In this document: positions 16,127 to 26,813 of the stretch, piece by piece
How the letters are laid out: every line of letters starts with the position of its first letter
How positions within the stretch are numbered: the first letter of the stretch is position 1
Assembly (NCBI GenBank): GCA_947625375.1
Contig: CANQOC010000012.1
Span: 1 to 64,000 of the forward strand
Reading direction: 5' to 3'
DNA: 64,000 nt
DNA from: an uncultured Clostridia bacterium
GTDB lineage: Bacteria > Bacillota > Clostridia > Oscillospirales > Ruminococcaceae
Program-made: the position numbers and the translations under genes
The notes under the pieces: generated by a model
The model's input: only the letters and a program-made list of their open reading frames with translations
What the model was told of the DNA's origin: nothing
Database searches by the model: none

Positions 16127-18094
16127 ATGGACAGATTTGTGCTGAAAAGTGAATATAAGCCGACCGGCGACCAGCCGCAGGCGATAGCCGAGCTCGTAAA
16201 GGGAATCCGTGAAGGACGCAAGAACCAGACGCTGATGGGCGTCACCGGCTCGGGAAAGACCTTTACCATGGCGAACGTCATCGCCGAAATAAACCGTCCG
16301 ACCCTTATTTTAGAGCCGAACAAGACCTTGGCGGCACAGATTTGCTCCGAATTCCGCGAGTTTTTCCCCGACAGCGCCGTCGAGTTCTTCGTCAGCTATT
16401 ACGACTACTACCAGCCCGAGGCATATATCCCGTCGACCGACGTCTATATCGAAAAGGACTCGGACGTGAACGACGAAATCGACCGTCTGCGCCATTCCGC
16501 GACGGCCGCGCTTTCCGAGCGCCGCGACGTAATAATTGTTGCGTCGGTAAGCTGTATATACTCCCTCGGCGACCCCGACGAATATAAGGACCAGATTGTA
16601 TCGCTCCGCCGCGGAATGACCAAGAGCCGCGATGAGCTTCTCTCCGAGCTTGTCGCAATCCAGTACGAGCGCAACGACGTCGATTTTCAAAGGAACCGCT
16701 TCCGTGTAAGGGGGGACGTCGTCGAAATATTCCCCTCCGGCTCGAACGACACCGCAATCCGCGTCGAATTCTTCGGCGACGAAATCGACCGCATAAACGA
16801 GATAAACACCGTCACCGGCGAGGTCATAAGCTCGCTGGCGCACGTCCCGATTTTCCCCGCGTCGCACTATATCACGAGCAAGGACAAGCTCCACGACGCA
16901 ATCGAGGACATCGAGGCCGAAATGCGGGAGCGCGTCGAGTTTTTCCGCTCACAGGATAAGCTTATCGAGGCGCAGCGCATCGAGCAGCGCGTCCGCTACG
17001 ACATGGAGATGCTCGAGGAAGTCGGCTTTTGCAGCGGAATCGAGAACTACTCCCGGGTGCTTGCCCGCCGCGAGCCGGGCGCAGTCCCGTTCACCCTCCT
17101 CGACTTCTTCCCGAAGGACTTTCTCCTGATTGTCGACGAGTCACACGTCGCCTTGCCGCAGGTCCGGGGGATGTACGCCGGCGACCGCGCGCGCAAGAAT
17201 ATCCTTGTAGACTACGGCTTCCGCCTCCCGTCTGCGCTCGACAACCGCCCGCTGACCTTCGACGAGTTTTATTCACACGTCGGACAGGCCGTGTTTGTCT
17301 CCGCGACCCCGGGGCCATTTGAAAAAGAGCACTCCGACGCCGTTGTCGAACAGATAATACGCCCGACCGGTCTTCTTGACCCGCTGATTGAGGTCAAGCC
17401 GACTCAGGGGCAGATTGAGGACCTTATTCTCGAAATAAACGCCCGAACCGAAAAGGGCGAGCGCGTCCTTGTCACAACGCTGACCGTAAAGATGGCCGAG
17501 GATTTGACCCAATATCTACAGAACGTCGGGATAAAGGTCCGCTATATGCACCACTCGGTCGACACAATCGAGCGAATGGAGATTATCCGCGACCTTCGGC
17601 TCGGCGAATTCGACGTCCTCGTCGGAATCAACCTTTTGCGTGAGGGTCTCGACCTCCCCGAAGTCTCGCTTGTCGCAATTCTTGACGCCGATAAAGAAGG
17701 GTTCCTGCGCTCCGAAAGCTCGCTGATACAGACTGTCGGACGCGCCGCGCGAAACGCCGGAGGAAAGGTCATAATGTATGCCGACAGCGTCACCGGCTCG
17801 ATGGAGCGCGCTATTACCGAGACCGAGCGCCGCCGCGACATTCAGAGCAGATATAACTCCGAGCACGGAATCACCCCGAAGACGATAATAAAGGGCGTCC
17901 GCGACGTCATCGAGATAACGACCAAGGAAAACGTCAATAAGGAGCTTAAGAAATACACCAAGAAAGAGCGCCTCGACATGATTGAAAAGATGACCCGCCT
18001 GATGAAAGAAGCCGCAAAACAGCTCAACTTCGAGCAGGCGGCATATTACCGCGACAAGATCGCCGAGCTGAGAAAGCTCGACGCTAAGAAATAA
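16127..18094 (+). CDS. uvrB: Excinuclease ABC subunit B
   Basis: This 655-residue DNA-repair helicase-like protein is loaded by UvrA, verifies the lesion and recruits UvrC. Walker A is [11 protein letters not shown] (about 38-48). The damage-probing beta-hairpin contains [10 protein letters not shown] (about 93). Helicase motifs DESHVALPQ (about 340) and QTVGRAARN (about 540) follow, and the C-terminal UVR domain ([16 protein letters not shown]) binds UvrA/UvrC. Length is normal. The ATG at 16127 follows AAAGGCGG; eight upstream codons are open but lack a ribosome site. uvrA follows after 30 bp. Confidence 0.98.
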   Translation: MDRFVLKSEYKPTGDQPQAIAELVKGIREGRKNQTLMGVTGSGKTFTMANVIAEINRPTLILEPNKTLAAQICSEFREFFPDSAVEFFVSYYDYYQPEAYIPSTDVYIEKDSDVNDEIDRLRHSATAALSERRDVIIVASVSCIYSLGDPDEYKDQIVSLRRGMTKSRDELLSELVAIQYERNDVDFQRNRFRVRGDVVEIFPSGSNDTAIRVEFFGDEIDRINEINTVTGEVISSLAHVPIFPASHYITSKDKLHDAIEDIEAEMRERVEFFRSQDKLIEAQRIEQRVRYDMEMLEEVGFCSGIENYSRVLARREPGAVPFTLLDFFPKDFLLIVDESHVALPQVRGMYAGDRARKNILVDYGFRLPSALDNRPLTFDEFYSHVGQAVFVSATPGPFEKEHSDAVVEQIIRPTGLLDPLIEVKPTQGQIEDLILEINARTEKGERVLVTTLTVKMAEDLTQYLQNVGIKVRYMHHSVDTIERMEIIRDLRLGEFDVLVGINLLREGLDLPEVSLVAILDADKEGFLRSESSLIQTVGRAARNAGGKVIMYADSVTGSMERAITETERRRDIQSRYNSEHGITPKTIIKGVRDVIEITTKENVNKELKKYTKKERLDMIEKMTRLMKEAAKQLNFEQAAYYRDKIAELRKLDAKK

Positions 18095-18124
18095 TATAAT
18101 CCGTTAAACTAAGGAGCAATAAAA

Positions 18125-20977
18125 ATGCCGTCAAACGAAATCGTCATAAAAGGTGCGCGGGAGCACAACCTTAAGAACGTCGACGTTGTAATCCCGCGCG
18201 ACAAGCTCGTCGTGTTCACCGGTCTTTCCGGCTCGGGAAAGTCGAGCCTCGCGTTCGACACAATTTTTGCCGACGGACAGCGCCGCTATATCGAAAGCCT
18301 GTCGAGCTATGCGAGAATGTTCCTCGGACAGATGGATAAGCCCGACGTCGACTCGATTGAGGGGCTTTCCCCGGCAATATCCATCGACCAGAAGACTACC
18401 TCGAACAACCCGCGCTCGACCGTCGGGACCGTCACCGAAATCTACGACTATCTCCGACTGCTATATGCCCGAATCGGAATACCGCACTGCCCCGTCTGCG
18501 GCAGGGAGATAAAGCGGCAGTCCGTCGACCAGATTGTCGACCAGATTCTCGCAATCCCCGAGGGCACGAGGATACAGCTTCTCGCGCCGATTGTCCGCGG
18601 AAGAAAAGGGGAGTACCAAAAGGAGCTTGAAAACGCGCGCAAGTCGGGATATGTACGCGTCCGCGTCGACGGAATCATCTATGACCTCTCGGAACAGATT
18701 AAGATGGAGAAGAACAAGAAGCACAACATCGAAATCGTCGTCGACCGCCTTGTGATAAAGCCGGAGATACGCTCCCGCCTTTCGGACAGCGTCGAGACCG
18801 TCGCCGGACTCTCGGGCGGAATCGTCGCGGTCGACATCGTCGACGGAGAAGAGCTTTTATTCAGTCAGAACTACGCCTGCCCCGAGCACGGCGTATCGAT
18901 TGAAGAGCTTGCTCCGCGAATGTTTTCGTTCAACAATCCGTTCGGCGCCTGCCCCGACTGCACCGGACTCGGAGTCTTCCGAAAGGTCGACGAGAGGCTT
19001 GTAATCCCGAACGACGAGCTTTCAATCAGCGAGGGCGCAATCCGCGCCGACGGCTGGAACACCGTCGAACCCGGTTCGATGACGATGATGTATTACGAGG
19101 CGATTTCCCGCGAATTCGGAATCCCGCTCGACGTCCCCGTAAAGGACCTCGACCGCGACGCGATAAACATCTTTCTCTATGGCACCGGCGACCGAAAGCT
19201 CAGATACAAGCGCCCCGAGGAATGGGGCGGGGGATATTGGATAACCCCGTTCGAGGGCGTCATAAACAACCTCGAGCGCCGCTATAAGTCGTCGGACAGC
19301 GACGTCACCAAGGCGAAAATTGAAGAATATATGTCCGACGTGAAGTGTCACACCTGTCACGGCGACAGGCTGAAAAAAGAGTCCCTTGCCGTAACCGTCG
19401 GCGGACTCAACATTGCCGAATTCACAAAGCTTTCGGTCTCGGACGCGCTCGACTTCGTCGACGGACTTAAGCTCACCGAGCGCGAACAGCTCATCGGCGC
19501 ACAGATACTCAAGGAGATACGTTCGAGGCTCAGTTTCCTGAAAAACGTCGGCCTCGACTACCTGACGCTTTCGCGTTCGTCGTCGACTCTCTCGGGCGGA
19601 GAGAGCCAGCGAATCCGCCTTGCGACACAAATCGGCTCGATGCTGATGGGCGTCCTCTATATCCTCGATGAGCCGTCAATCGGACTCCACCAGCGCGACA
19701 ACTCAAAGCTGATTGAAGCATTGAAGCGCCTCCGCGACCTCGGGAACACCCTTATCGTCGTCGAGCACGACGAGGAGACGATGCTTTCGGCGGACTATAT
19801 CGTCGACGTCGGACCCGGCGCCGGTATTCACGGCGGCGAAATCGTCTGCACCGGAACTCCCGAGGAGATTATGGCGTGCGAAAAGTCGATTACCGGGCAG
19901 TATCTGAGCGGAAAGCGCTCGATTCCCGTCCCGAAGACAAGGCGGAAGGGCAACGGCGCCTTCTTAAAGGTCATCGGCGCAAAAGAAAACAACCTCCGCA
20001 ACATCGACGTGTCAATCCCGCTTGGGACGTTCACCTGCGTCACCGGCGTCTCGGGGAGCGGAAAGAGCTCGCTCGTTAATCACATCATATATAAAGAGCT
20101 CGCGAACAAGCTCAACCGCGCACACACCGTCTCGGGCGAATTCAAGAAAATCGAGGGTCTCGAAAACCTCGACAAGATAATAAATATCGACCAGTCGCCA
20201 ATCGGACGGACCCCGCGCTCGAACCCCGCGACATATACCGGCGTCTTCGACGATATCCGAAACCTCTTCGCGATGACCCAAGAGTCGAAGACAAGGGGCT
20301 ACAGCTCCGGAAGATTCAGCTTTAACACAAGGGGAGGGCGGTGCGAAGCCTGTTCCGGCGACGGCATATTAAAGATTGAGATGCACTTCCTGCCCGACGT
20401 CTATGTCCCCTGCGAGGTCTGCAAGGGCAAGCGCTATAACCGCGAAACCCTCGAGGTCAAGTACAAGGGCAAGAACATCGCCGACGTCCTCGACATGACC
20501 GTCGAGGAGGCCTGCGGCTTCTTCGAGAATATGCCGAAGATTTACCGCAAGATAAAGACGATGCGCGACGTCGGACTCGGATATATCAAGCTCGGACAGC
20601 CGTCCACGACTCTCTCGGGCGGCGAGGCGCAGCGCGTAAAGCTTGCGACGGAGCTGTCCCGCCGCGCAACGGGCAGGACAATCTATGTCCTCGACGAGCC
20701 GACGACCGGTCTTCACGCCGACGACGTCTCGAAGCTCATCGACATGCTCCAGCAGCTTGCCGACGCCGGGAATACCGTCCTCGTCATCGAGCACAACCTC
20801 GACGTCATCAAGTCCGCCGACTATATCATCGACCTCGGCCCCGAGGGCGGAGTGCGTGGCGGAACCGTAATTGCCACCGGCACCCCCGAACAAGTCGCAA
20901 AGAATAAGGACTCCTTTACGGGGCAGTACCTTAAATTCGCCCTCGGCGGATACGGCAGAAAGAAGAAGGAGGAATAA
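18125..20977 (+). CDS. uvrA: Excinuclease ABC subunit A
   Basis: This 950-residue ABC ATPase dimer recognises damaged DNA and delivers UvrB. Two ATP-binding modules are visible: Walker [10 protein letters not shown] (about 32) with signature [12 protein letters not shown] (about 490), and GVSGSGKSS (about 640) with [12 protein letters not shown] (about 830). Zinc fingers are CPVC...C (about 120), CPDC (about 280) and CEAC...CEVC near 740-765. Start follows AAGGAG, 30 bp after uvrB, so they form an operon. Stop overlaps the ribosome site of the next gene. Confidence 0.98.
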   Translation: MPSNEIVIKGAREHNLKNVDVVIPRDKLVVFTGLSGSGKSSLAFDTIFADGQRRYIESLSSYARMFLGQMDKPDVDSIEGLSPAISIDQKTTSNNPRSTVGTVTEIYDYLRLLYARIGIPHCPVCGREIKRQSVDQIVDQILAIPEGTRIQLLAPIVRGRKGEYQKELENARKSGYVRVRVDGIIYDLSEQIKMEKNKKHNIEIVVDRLVIKPEIRSRLSDSVETVAGLSGGIVAVDIVDGEELLFSQNYACPEHGVSIEELAPRMFSFNNPFGACPDCTGLGVFRKVDERLVIPNDELSISEGAIRADGWNTVEPGSMTMMYYEAISREFGIPLDVPVKDLDRDAINIFLYGTGDRKLRYKRPEEWGGGYWITPFEGVINNLERRYKSSDSDVTKAKIEEYMSDVKCHTCHGDRLKKESLAVTVGGLNIAEFTKLSVSDALDFVDGLKLTEREQLIGAQILKEIRSRLSFLKNVGLDYLTLSRSSSTLSGGESQRIRLATQIGSMLMGVLYILDEPSIGLHQRDNSKLIEALKRLRDLGNTLIVVEHDEETMLSADYIVDVGPGAGIHGGEIVCTGTPEEIMACEKSITGQYLSGKRSIPVPKTRRKGNGAFLKVIGAKENNLRNIDVSIPLGTFTCVTGVSGSGKSSLVNHIIYKELANKLNRAHTVSGEFKKIEGLENLDKIINIDQSPIGRTPRSNPATYTGVFDDIRNLFAMTQESKTRGYSSGRFSFNTRGGRCEACSGDGILKIEMHFLPDVYVPCEVCKGKRYNRETLEVKYKGKNIADVLDMTVEEACGFFENMPKIYRKIKTMRDVGLGYIKLGQPSTTLSGGEAQRVKLATELSRRATGRTIYVLDEPTTGLHADDVSKLIDMLQQLADAGNTVLVIEHNLDVIKSADYIIDLGPEGGVRGGTVIATGTPEQVAKNKDSFTGQYLKFALGGYGRKKKEE

Positions 20978-20979
20978 AA

Positions 20980-21708
20980 ATGCGCTTACTCATAATTCGC
21001 CACGGCGACCCCGACTATTCAATCGACAGCCTGACCGAAAAGGGTTGGCGCGAGGCGGAGCTTCTTGCCGACAGGATATCGAAATTAGATGTAAAGGCAT
21101 TTTACTGTTCACCCCTCGGCCGCGCGAAGGACACCGCAAGGCCGACCCTCGAGCGAATGGGCCGCGAAGCCGAAATCCTCGAGTGGCTGCGCGAGTTTTA
21201 CTACTGCAGGGTGACGGTCCCCGGAACTGACGAGCCGGTGATTTGCTGGGACTTCATGCCGAGCTTTTTCACCAAGGTCGACGAGCTGTATGACTGCGAA
21301 AAGTTTAAGGAAATCGGCTTCATGCGCGACGGAAACTATCCCGAGCTTTATAATATTGTGACCGACGGCCTCGACGCGCTTCTTGAAAGGCACGGCTACC
21401 GCCGCCACGGCCGTTATTACGACGCCGTCGACCCCAACCGCGACACGGTTGTGCTCTTCTGTCACTTCGGGATTGAGTGTCAGCTTTTGGGACATCTCCT
21501 CGGGATTTCCCCGGTGATTCTGGGGCAGAATTTCTGCGCCGCGCCGACGTCCGTGACCACCCTCTACACCGAGGAGCGCGAGGAGGGGATAGCCGTCTTC
21601 CGCTGTCAGAGCTTCGGCGACCTCAGCCACCTCTACGCCGCCGACGAGCCTCCCGCCTTTTCCGCGAGGTTCTGCGAGAGGTACGTCGATTTTGATGAGA
21701 GGCACTGA
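20980..21708 (+). CDS. Histidine phosphatase family protein
   Basis: This 242-residue protein starts with LLIIRHGDPDYS, carrying the RHG catalytic motif (His near 8), and has the second-half His in LFCHFGIE (about 163), as in phosphoglycerate-mutase-like phosphatases. It begins two bases after the uvrA stop with GGAGG inside the uvrA 3' end, so it should be translated from the uvrBA transcript. The substrate is not evident; the family includes sugar-phosphate and cobalamin-pathway phosphatases, and no such genes are close. Confidence 0.88.
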   Translation: MRLLIIRHGDPDYSIDSLTEKGWREAELLADRISKLDVKAFYCSPLGRAKDTARPTLERMGREAEILEWLREFYYCRVTVPGTDEPVICWDFMPSFFTKVDELYDCEKFKEIGFMRDGNYPELYNIVTDGLDALLERHGYRRHGRYYDAVDPNRDTVVLFCHFGIECQLLGHLLGISPVILGQNFCAAPTSVTTLYTEEREEGIAVFRCQSFGDLSHLYAADEPPAFSARFCERYVDFDERH

Positions 21709-23204
21709 ACCAGAAGACAGAAGTTAGAGGTCAGAAGGCAGAAGTTGGAGATTAGAAGATAGATGAATAGAAGATAGAGGTCGGATTTCCCGCTTCTGAT
21801 ATCTGATTTATGGTTTCTGTTCTCTGACAGGGTAGATGGTAGATGATTAGAGGATAGAGATTAGTATAAGGAGACGCCTTGAACAAGGCATGTTGCCGCG
21901 CAAGTATCCCGGCCGTCGGACGGCAATTAAAGTATTGACGCACAGACCCCCTCCCATGTGGGAGGGGGCAGGGGGTGGGAGTCTAAAGATAGCATGAGCG
22001 AAGCGAATTCCTTATAACAAGGTCGGGCGCAGCACTACCCCGGCCGCAGCCGGCGCGCGAACGAAAAGAGTATAAAAACTCCGGTCGGAGTTTTTATACT
22101 CTTTTCATTTAGGTCGACCTTCGGTCGACCTCGACTGCGCCCTATTAGAAGACAGAAGTTAGAAGTCAGATGTCAGAATCATAAGGAGCGACGCGAACCC
22201 CTCCCCGCCATCAGGGACTATCAATAGTTTGACACGCATAACCCCTCCCCGTCGGGGAGGGGTAGGGGTGGGGGAACAGGCGAAACGCGTCACGGTCGAG
22301 TGACGCGAGGAGCGTCCGTCGCAGGCGGTCTCCTTATTAGCAATTAGCGGCGTACGGCGTCGTCAAATTTCCCCCGCCGTCAGGCGGCTATCCAAATTTT
22401 GGCAACGCATAACCCCCTCCCATGTGGGAGGGGGCAGGGGGTAGGAGTCTAAAAATAGCATTCGCGAAGCGAATACCATTTACCGGGCAGTACGACGACG
22501 CTCTTACTCTTTAATAAATCTGCGCAAGTGTCCTCCTCGTCCAGTACCCCTCCCCGTCGGGGAGGGGTAGGGGAAGGGGAACAGGCGACACGCGTCACAA
22601 TCGATTGACGCGAGGAGCGTCCGCCGTAAGACGGACTCCTTATTAGCGACGTATGACGCCGCATAAAGTTTCCCCCGCCGTCAGGCGGAATATCTGCCCT
22701 TAGCTATGCAGAACCCCCTCCCATGTGGGAGGGGGCAGGGGGTGGGAGTCTAAAAATAGCATGGCGTCAGCGAATTCCTTTTTTCAAGCCGTCGGTAGTG
22801 CAGTACCGTTTTAATTTCGCGCAGCGAATTCCTTTTTATAGGTGCGGTGATGCTTTTGCTTTCAAAAGGGTACACAGGTGCCCTTACTATGGCAGCTATT
22901 CCCAATCCCGTCCGCCATCAGGCGGACTCTTTTTAAGAGACGTGCGGAACTGCACAAATCTCCCCCGCGCCAGCGCAATCAAAAGTTTGACAGCGCATAA
23001 CCCCTCCCCGTCGGGGAGGAGTAGGGGAGGGGGAACAGGCGTAATCACGTCACCGCCAAGGTGACGTGATAAGTCGTCCGCCACCGGCGGACTCCTTTTT
23101 ATCAGCTTCCGCCCCGTATCTGCCGTTTATCAAACCCTCCCCCAAACCTCCACCCCCGCCTCCCGGCAGGGGTGTCTTAAGAAAAGATGAAGGAAAGTAG
23201 ATTG
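21709..23204. repeat. Intergenic repeat cluster 2 (between convergent genes)
   Basis: About 1.5 kb with no credible gene. Heptamer arrays (CAGAAGACAGAAG type) cover 21711-21860 and 22149-22185. Module A palindromes lie near 21947, 22413 and 22714. Module C lies near 22239-22395, 22545-22690 and 22998-23100; one copy has the perfect hairpin arms CGCGTCAC/GTGACGCG. Module D copy 2 is at 22025-22143. The order of modules differs from cluster 1, showing independent shuffling. Confidence 0.85.
22025..22143. repeat. Module D copy 2
   Basis: Outer stem GGGCGCAG (22025 region) with CTGCGCCC (22135-22142). Central hairpin with 20-bp perfect arms starting AAAAGAGTATAAAAACTCCG near 22064 and its exact complement ending near 22105. 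A third hairpin is GGTCGACC/GGTCGACC around TTC (22112-22130). The central arm shares almost no sequence with copy 1 but pairs perfectly. Confidence 0.8.
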
Positions 23205-24416
23205 CTAATTTACCTTAAAAAGCTTCGCATACGCCTCGGCGTCAAACCTCCCGTCGCAGTCGTGAGCGAATTCGAGCCACTCGCGCGCGCTCCATCCGCC
23301 CTCGGCAATCGGGTAGCACCAACCGCCGTGATGAATCCCGCTCTCGGAAATCACGAACGAAAATACGACTGCATCGCCCGAATAGAGCGTTATGCTCGTC
23401 CCGCCGTTGATGCCGCCGGTGTACACCGGCTCGCCGAACTCGATTTCCGCGAGCATTTCGACGAACCGCCCAATAAGCTCCGCGTCCTCCGTCGACGGAT
23501 TCACCGCCGCGGGCGACGTGTAGAACCCGAGCCTGTCGACACTGCCGAGATTCACGGAGCTATAACCCTCCTGCCCGTTTGCAAGCGGAATACGAAGCAC
23601 CGGCTCGGCGCTGCCGTTCTTTTCAAAGAAGCTCTTCCACTCCTCGGCGCTCCAAAATCCGCCCTTGCCGACATACGTCCTGTGCTCCGTCTCGTCATAG
23701 CTTAGGTCGATGCTGATACCGAACTCGGTCCCTCCGTAGGGGAGGATTGTCCCGGCGGCATATCCGTCGTTCCGGATAAACCTAATACTCGGACCTCCGA
23801 CGCTCCCGCCGCCCTTCGCGGGTTCATATTCCGCCGACGCGAGCATTCCGACGACCTCCGCGATGCCCTTTTTGTCTGTGATTTCAATGTCCGGCACGGC
23901 CGGGTCGGGCGTTGTATATACGATTTTTTCGACGCCGCCGAGGTCTATCGCCGCGTCGGGAAGGATAATTATCGGGGGAACTCCGACCGTCAGGGTATAG
24001 CTTTCGCCGTCGGCACTGAAATTGTCCTTGGGTTTATTGCGGGCGTTTACGGCGATGTAGTATGTAACGCCCTCTTCGGCCTCAAAGCTGAGCTCCTGAC
24101 TGCGCGAATTTATCTCCGCCGAGCGCTCAAGCTCCTTCCAGTCCGCGCTCATCACCCAGAGAAACCACGATTTCCCCTCGGGAATTCCGCTGAGCTTTAC
24201 CTCGACCTCACGGCCTATCTCGGCGGTGTATTTGTATACGTCAAGGTCGGTCAGACTGCCAATGCTCCCGCAAATCTCGCTGCCAAATGTTACCTCCTGC
24301 GCATTTCTGCGGCTGTCGTTGCGCTCCGCTTCCGGCAGGGTTTCAAAAGCGTTTGACGAAATTGCAAGAGAAATAACCGCCGCCGCGCATACGGCCAAAG
24401 CAAAAAGCTTTTTCAT
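23205..24416 (-). CDS. Secreted protein with PPC-like domain and duplicated C-terminal domain
   Basis: A 403-residue protein with a signal peptide (about 1-23, LFALAVCAAAVISLAISSNA in the first residues). A PPC-like beta-sandwich covers about 25-135 (LPEAERNDSRRNAQEV, then DVYKYTAE and EEGVTYYIAVNA). Two related segments follow: one near 165-280 (VGMLASAEY...WSAEEWKSFFEKNG) and one near 295-400 (VEMLAEIEF...WSAREWLEFAHD), suggesting an internal duplication. No catalytic residues are recognised. The ATG at 24416 is chosen for its signal peptide; the upstream frame is Arg-rich and unsupported. Probably exported or surface-associated. Confidence 0.7.
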   Translation of the reverse strand: MKKLFALAVCAAAVISLAISSNAFETLPEAERNDSRRNAQEVTFGSEICGSIGSLTDLDVYKYTAEIGREVEVKLSGIPEGKSWFLWVMSADWKELERSAEINSRSQELSFEAEEGVTYYIAVNARNKPKDNFSADGESYTLTVGVPPIIILPDAAIDLGGVEKIVYTTPDPAVPDIEITDKKGIAEVVGMLASAEYEPAKGGGSVGGPSIRFIRNDGYAAGTILPYGGTEFGISIDLSYDETEHRTYVGKGGFWSAEEWKSFFEKNGSAEPVLRIPLANGQEGYSSVNLGSVDRLGFYTSPAAVNPSTEDAELIGRFVEMLAEIEFGEPVYTGGINGGTSITLYSGDAVVFSFVISESGIHHGGWCYPIAEGGWSAREWLEFAHDCDGRFDAEAYAKLFKVN

Positions 24417-24576
24417 GTAAAACCTTCTTCCGCTCCGGCTGCGGGACGGTTTTTCGCATCGCCCCGCAACTGTAAAACCACTTCTCATTTATAAAGACGA
24501 ATCGGCGGTACAAAATATTGCACCGCCGACAAAATTCGTTATAAATTGACAGTTTTCGATGACTATAAGTCAAAAA

Positions 24577-25146
24577 TCATTCTTCGATGTTCTTCTCAAT
24601 GTCGTCCTTGATGTCTTCAACGACGTCCTCGACCTTATCCGCGACGTCTTCGGCCGCGTCTTCGGCGGCGTCCTTGGCGTTGTCGATGAACTCGCCGAGG
24701 TCGATGTCGTCAAGGTCGATGTCTTCGCCGAAGTCAGAGAAGTCATAGTCCTCCTCGTTGCGCTCGGCAAGCTTATCAGCCACGAAATCGGCAAATCTTC
24801 CCGCAAGCTCTGAAACCTTATCCGACGCGACAACAATTCCGCCCATTACGCCGTTGATGATGTTGTTGACCGACTCGGAGAGCTCGACCTTAACGGCAGA
24901 GCTGTCATCTTCATCGGCGTCCTCGTCGATGTCGCCGTCCTCATCATCGTCGGCGCTGACATCGGCTTCTTCGGTGTCGGCGTCGTCGAGCTCGTCTTCG
25001 ACTTCGTCATAGATGTCGTCTTCTTCGCACTCGTCACAGGTGCACTCTTCGTCGGCCTCGCTGCTTTTCTTTGCCAATGCAATCGCAACGGCGGCGGTAG
25101 CGGCAGCTGCGCCCAAACCCAAAGCTATCTTAAGAAAATTTCCCAT
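24577..25146 (-). CDS. Membrane-anchored highly acidic protein (189 aa)
   Basis: An N-terminal hydrophobic segment (about 5-25, IALGLGAAAATAAVAIALA) is followed by an extremely Asp/Glu-rich region with a Cys pair-like cluster CTCDEC (about 35-40), then a mixed helix (about 90-125, ESVNNIINGVMGGIVVASDK) and another acidic tail. The composition resembles clostridial YtxH-like small membrane proteins in the N-terminus, but I do not recognise a family. AAAGGAT precedes the ATG. Function unknown; the Asp/Glu density could bind cations. Confidence 0.6.
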   Translation of the reverse strand: MGNFLKIALGLGAAAATAAVAIALAKKSSEADEECTCDECEEDDIYDEVEDELDDADTEEADVSADDDEDGDIDEDADEDDSSAVKVELSESVNNIINGVMGGIVVASDKVSELAGRFADFVADKLAERNEEDYDFSDFGEDIDLDDIDLGEFIDNAKDAAEDAAEDVADKVEDVVEDIKDDIEKNIEE

Positions 25147-25213
25147 AATGTCAGATCCTTTCGCTTAATTTCTACCATTATATCATATATAAATATTTTT
25201 TGCAAGACTTTTG

Positions 25214-25933
25214 TCAAATATTATTCGTCAAATTCATTATGACGGATATCGCCGCAATCGGCGCGGTCTCGCACCTCAGTATCCTGTCTCCGAGCCAGAT
25301 TCGCGCAATTCCGGCGTTTTCGGCGCGCTCCGCCTCCTCCGGCTCAAATCCGCCCTCCGGCCCGATGAGAAGTCCGACGTCCCTTGTGTCCGGCGCGACG
25401 GTCTCGCTGAGCCGCCGTCCGCCCTTTTCGTAGCACATAAGTCCGAAGCCGTGCGTCTTCATCGCCCGAAGACATTCGTCAAAGGATATTATTCCCGAAA
25501 CCTCGGGTATAATACCGCGCCCCGACTGCTTTGCCGCCTCAAGCGAAATCCGCTGCAGCCGCTCCCGCTTTTTCTCAAACTGCGCCTTTTCCGGGCGGGA
25601 TATGCACCTCTTCGTAAGTACCGGAACGATTTTCGACGCCCCCAGCTCAACCGATTTCTGAACGATAAGCTCTAACTTGTCGAGCTTCGGAACCGCCTGA
25701 TAGAGCGTCAGATAAACGCTCGGCTCCTTCGACGGCTCCTCGGACAGCACCGCCGCCAGAACCGCGGTGTCGCTGATTTTTTCGAGCCGGCAAAGATAGT
25801 CGACCCCGCCGCAGCAAGCGACGATTTCGTCGCCTACCGCCATTCTCAGGCTCCTGCCGATATGCCGGGCGTCCTCTCCTTCAATCATTATATGCCCGCC
25901 ATCGGGACTTTCGTCAACAAAAAATCTCGGCAT
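25214..25933 (-). CDS. rsmE: 16S rRNA m3U1498 methyltransferase
   Basis: This 239-residue SPOUT methyltransferase methylates U1498 of 16S rRNA using S-adenosylmethionine. It shows the N-terminal PUA-like region (PRFFVDE...HIGRSLRMAVGDEI), the conserved block KSVELGASKIVPV (about 105) and the knot motif LLIGPEGGFEPEE and LGDRILRCETAP (about 190-225). The ATG at 25933 follows GAAAGGGGCGGGA; 18 upstream codons are open but unsupported. PrmA, its frequent neighbour, is not present. Confidence 0.93.
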   Translation of the reverse strand: MPRFFVDESPDGGHIMIEGEDARHIGRSLRMAVGDEIVACCGGVDYLCRLEKISDTAVLAAVLSEEPSKEPSVYLTLYQAVPKLDKLELIVQKSVELGASKIVPVLTKRCISRPEKAQFEKKRERLQRISLEAAKQSGRGIIPEVSGIISFDECLRAMKTHGFGLMCYEKGGRRLSETVAPDTRDVGLLIGPEGGFEPEEAERAENAGIARIWLGDRILRCETAPIAAISVIMNLTNNI

Positions 25934-25984
25934 ACTCCCGCCCCTTTCATATAGATTATACCAAACCTCGGGTATACAGTCAAG

Positions 25985-26035
25985 CATGACAGAGGACAGA
26001 CAGTCAGAGGTCAGATGTCAGACTTTTGCCGCCGA
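25985..26035. repeat. Purine heptamer array upstream of the peptidase operon
   Basis: Tandem units GACAGAG, GACAGAC, AGTCAGAG and GTCAGATGTCAGA lie between the rsmE start and the next promoter. Confidence 0.6.
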
Positions 26036-26070
26036 CAACTAATCACTAATAACTAACCCCTATCTGCTAC

Positions 26071-26099
26071 TTGCAAATCCCGGAGCAATGTGCTAAAAT
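26071..26099 (+). promoter_or_regulatory. Sigma-A promoter of the peptidase-tsaE-rpiB operon
   Basis: TTGCAA (26071-26076) and TAAAAT (26094-26099), 17-bp spacer, 36 bp before the start. The following six genes are tightly spaced or overlapping, and a terminator closes the set at 29471. Confidence 0.65.
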
Positions 26100-26135
26100 A
26101 TATCCAACGACATTTTTTCTAAGGAGAGAGTAAAT

Positions 26136-26795
26136 TTGGATTTTGAAGTGCTTGAAACCGAAAACTTTCTGTTTCACTGCTACAGGTCGGACAGGGATAT
26201 AGTACAGGATATCGCAAATAAGGTCGAAGAATCGGTGCTCAGCGTGTCGCTCGTCTTTTCTGCGCCGCGCCTGCCGAGGAAGTTCGACTTTTATATCTGC
26301 CCCAATATCGAGAGCTTTATTCTCCTGACCGGTATGCACAGGGAGGACTATCAGAGCTGGATGGTCGGAAACACCGACTGGAACAGCGGCAGAGTCTGCG
26401 TGATTTCGCCGCGCGCCGTGACCGACCGCTCCGAGGCCGATATGTACAGGGTCATCGCCCACGAGGCGGTTCACGTCGTGATGGATTCAATCGGAAGCGC
26501 CGAAAGCCTCCCGATGTGGCTGACCGAGGGCGTCGCAATCCTCTTCGCGGACCAGATTCCGTCCGCCGAGTCGCTCGACCAGAACAGTCCTCCGCCGGTC
26601 GGAAGCCTTTCGGGAAGCGGCTTTTCCTCGCTCGGCGGATATCGGTATGCCGGCGCATATGTCCGGCACTTCCTCGAGCTCTACGGCGCCGACGTCCTGA
26701 AAAGGGTATATTCCGGCGAAGAGAGCGTCGACGGCTACATCACCGAGGGTTTTGAACGCGATGCGGTCCTTGAGTACAAGAACCGCTGTAAATAA
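26136..26795 (+). CDS. Gluzincin-type metallopeptidase-like protein
   Basis: This 219-residue protein carries HEAVH (about 109-113) and a downstream Glu in WLTEGVA (about 131), the zinc-binding pattern of gluzincin (peptidase MA-like) enzymes. No signal peptide is seen, so it is probably cytosolic. The start is TTG with AAGGAGAGAG seven bases upstream; no ATG lies near the start. The substrate is unknown. It heads an operon with dCMP deaminase, tsaE, tsaB, a DUF402 protein and rpiB. Confidence 0.75.
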   Translation: MDFEVLETENFLFHCYRSDRDIVQDIANKVEESVLSVSLVFSAPRLPRKFDFYICPNIESFILLTGMHREDYQSWMVGNTDWNSGRVCVISPRAVTDRSEADMYRVIAHEAVHVVMDSIGSAESLPMWLTEGVAILFADQIPSAESLDQNSPPPVGSLSGSGFSSLGGYRYAGAYVRHFLELYGADVLKRVYSGEESVDGYITEGFERDAVLEYKNRCK

Positions 26796-26813
26796 TTTTT
26801 TGGAGGACTTAAA

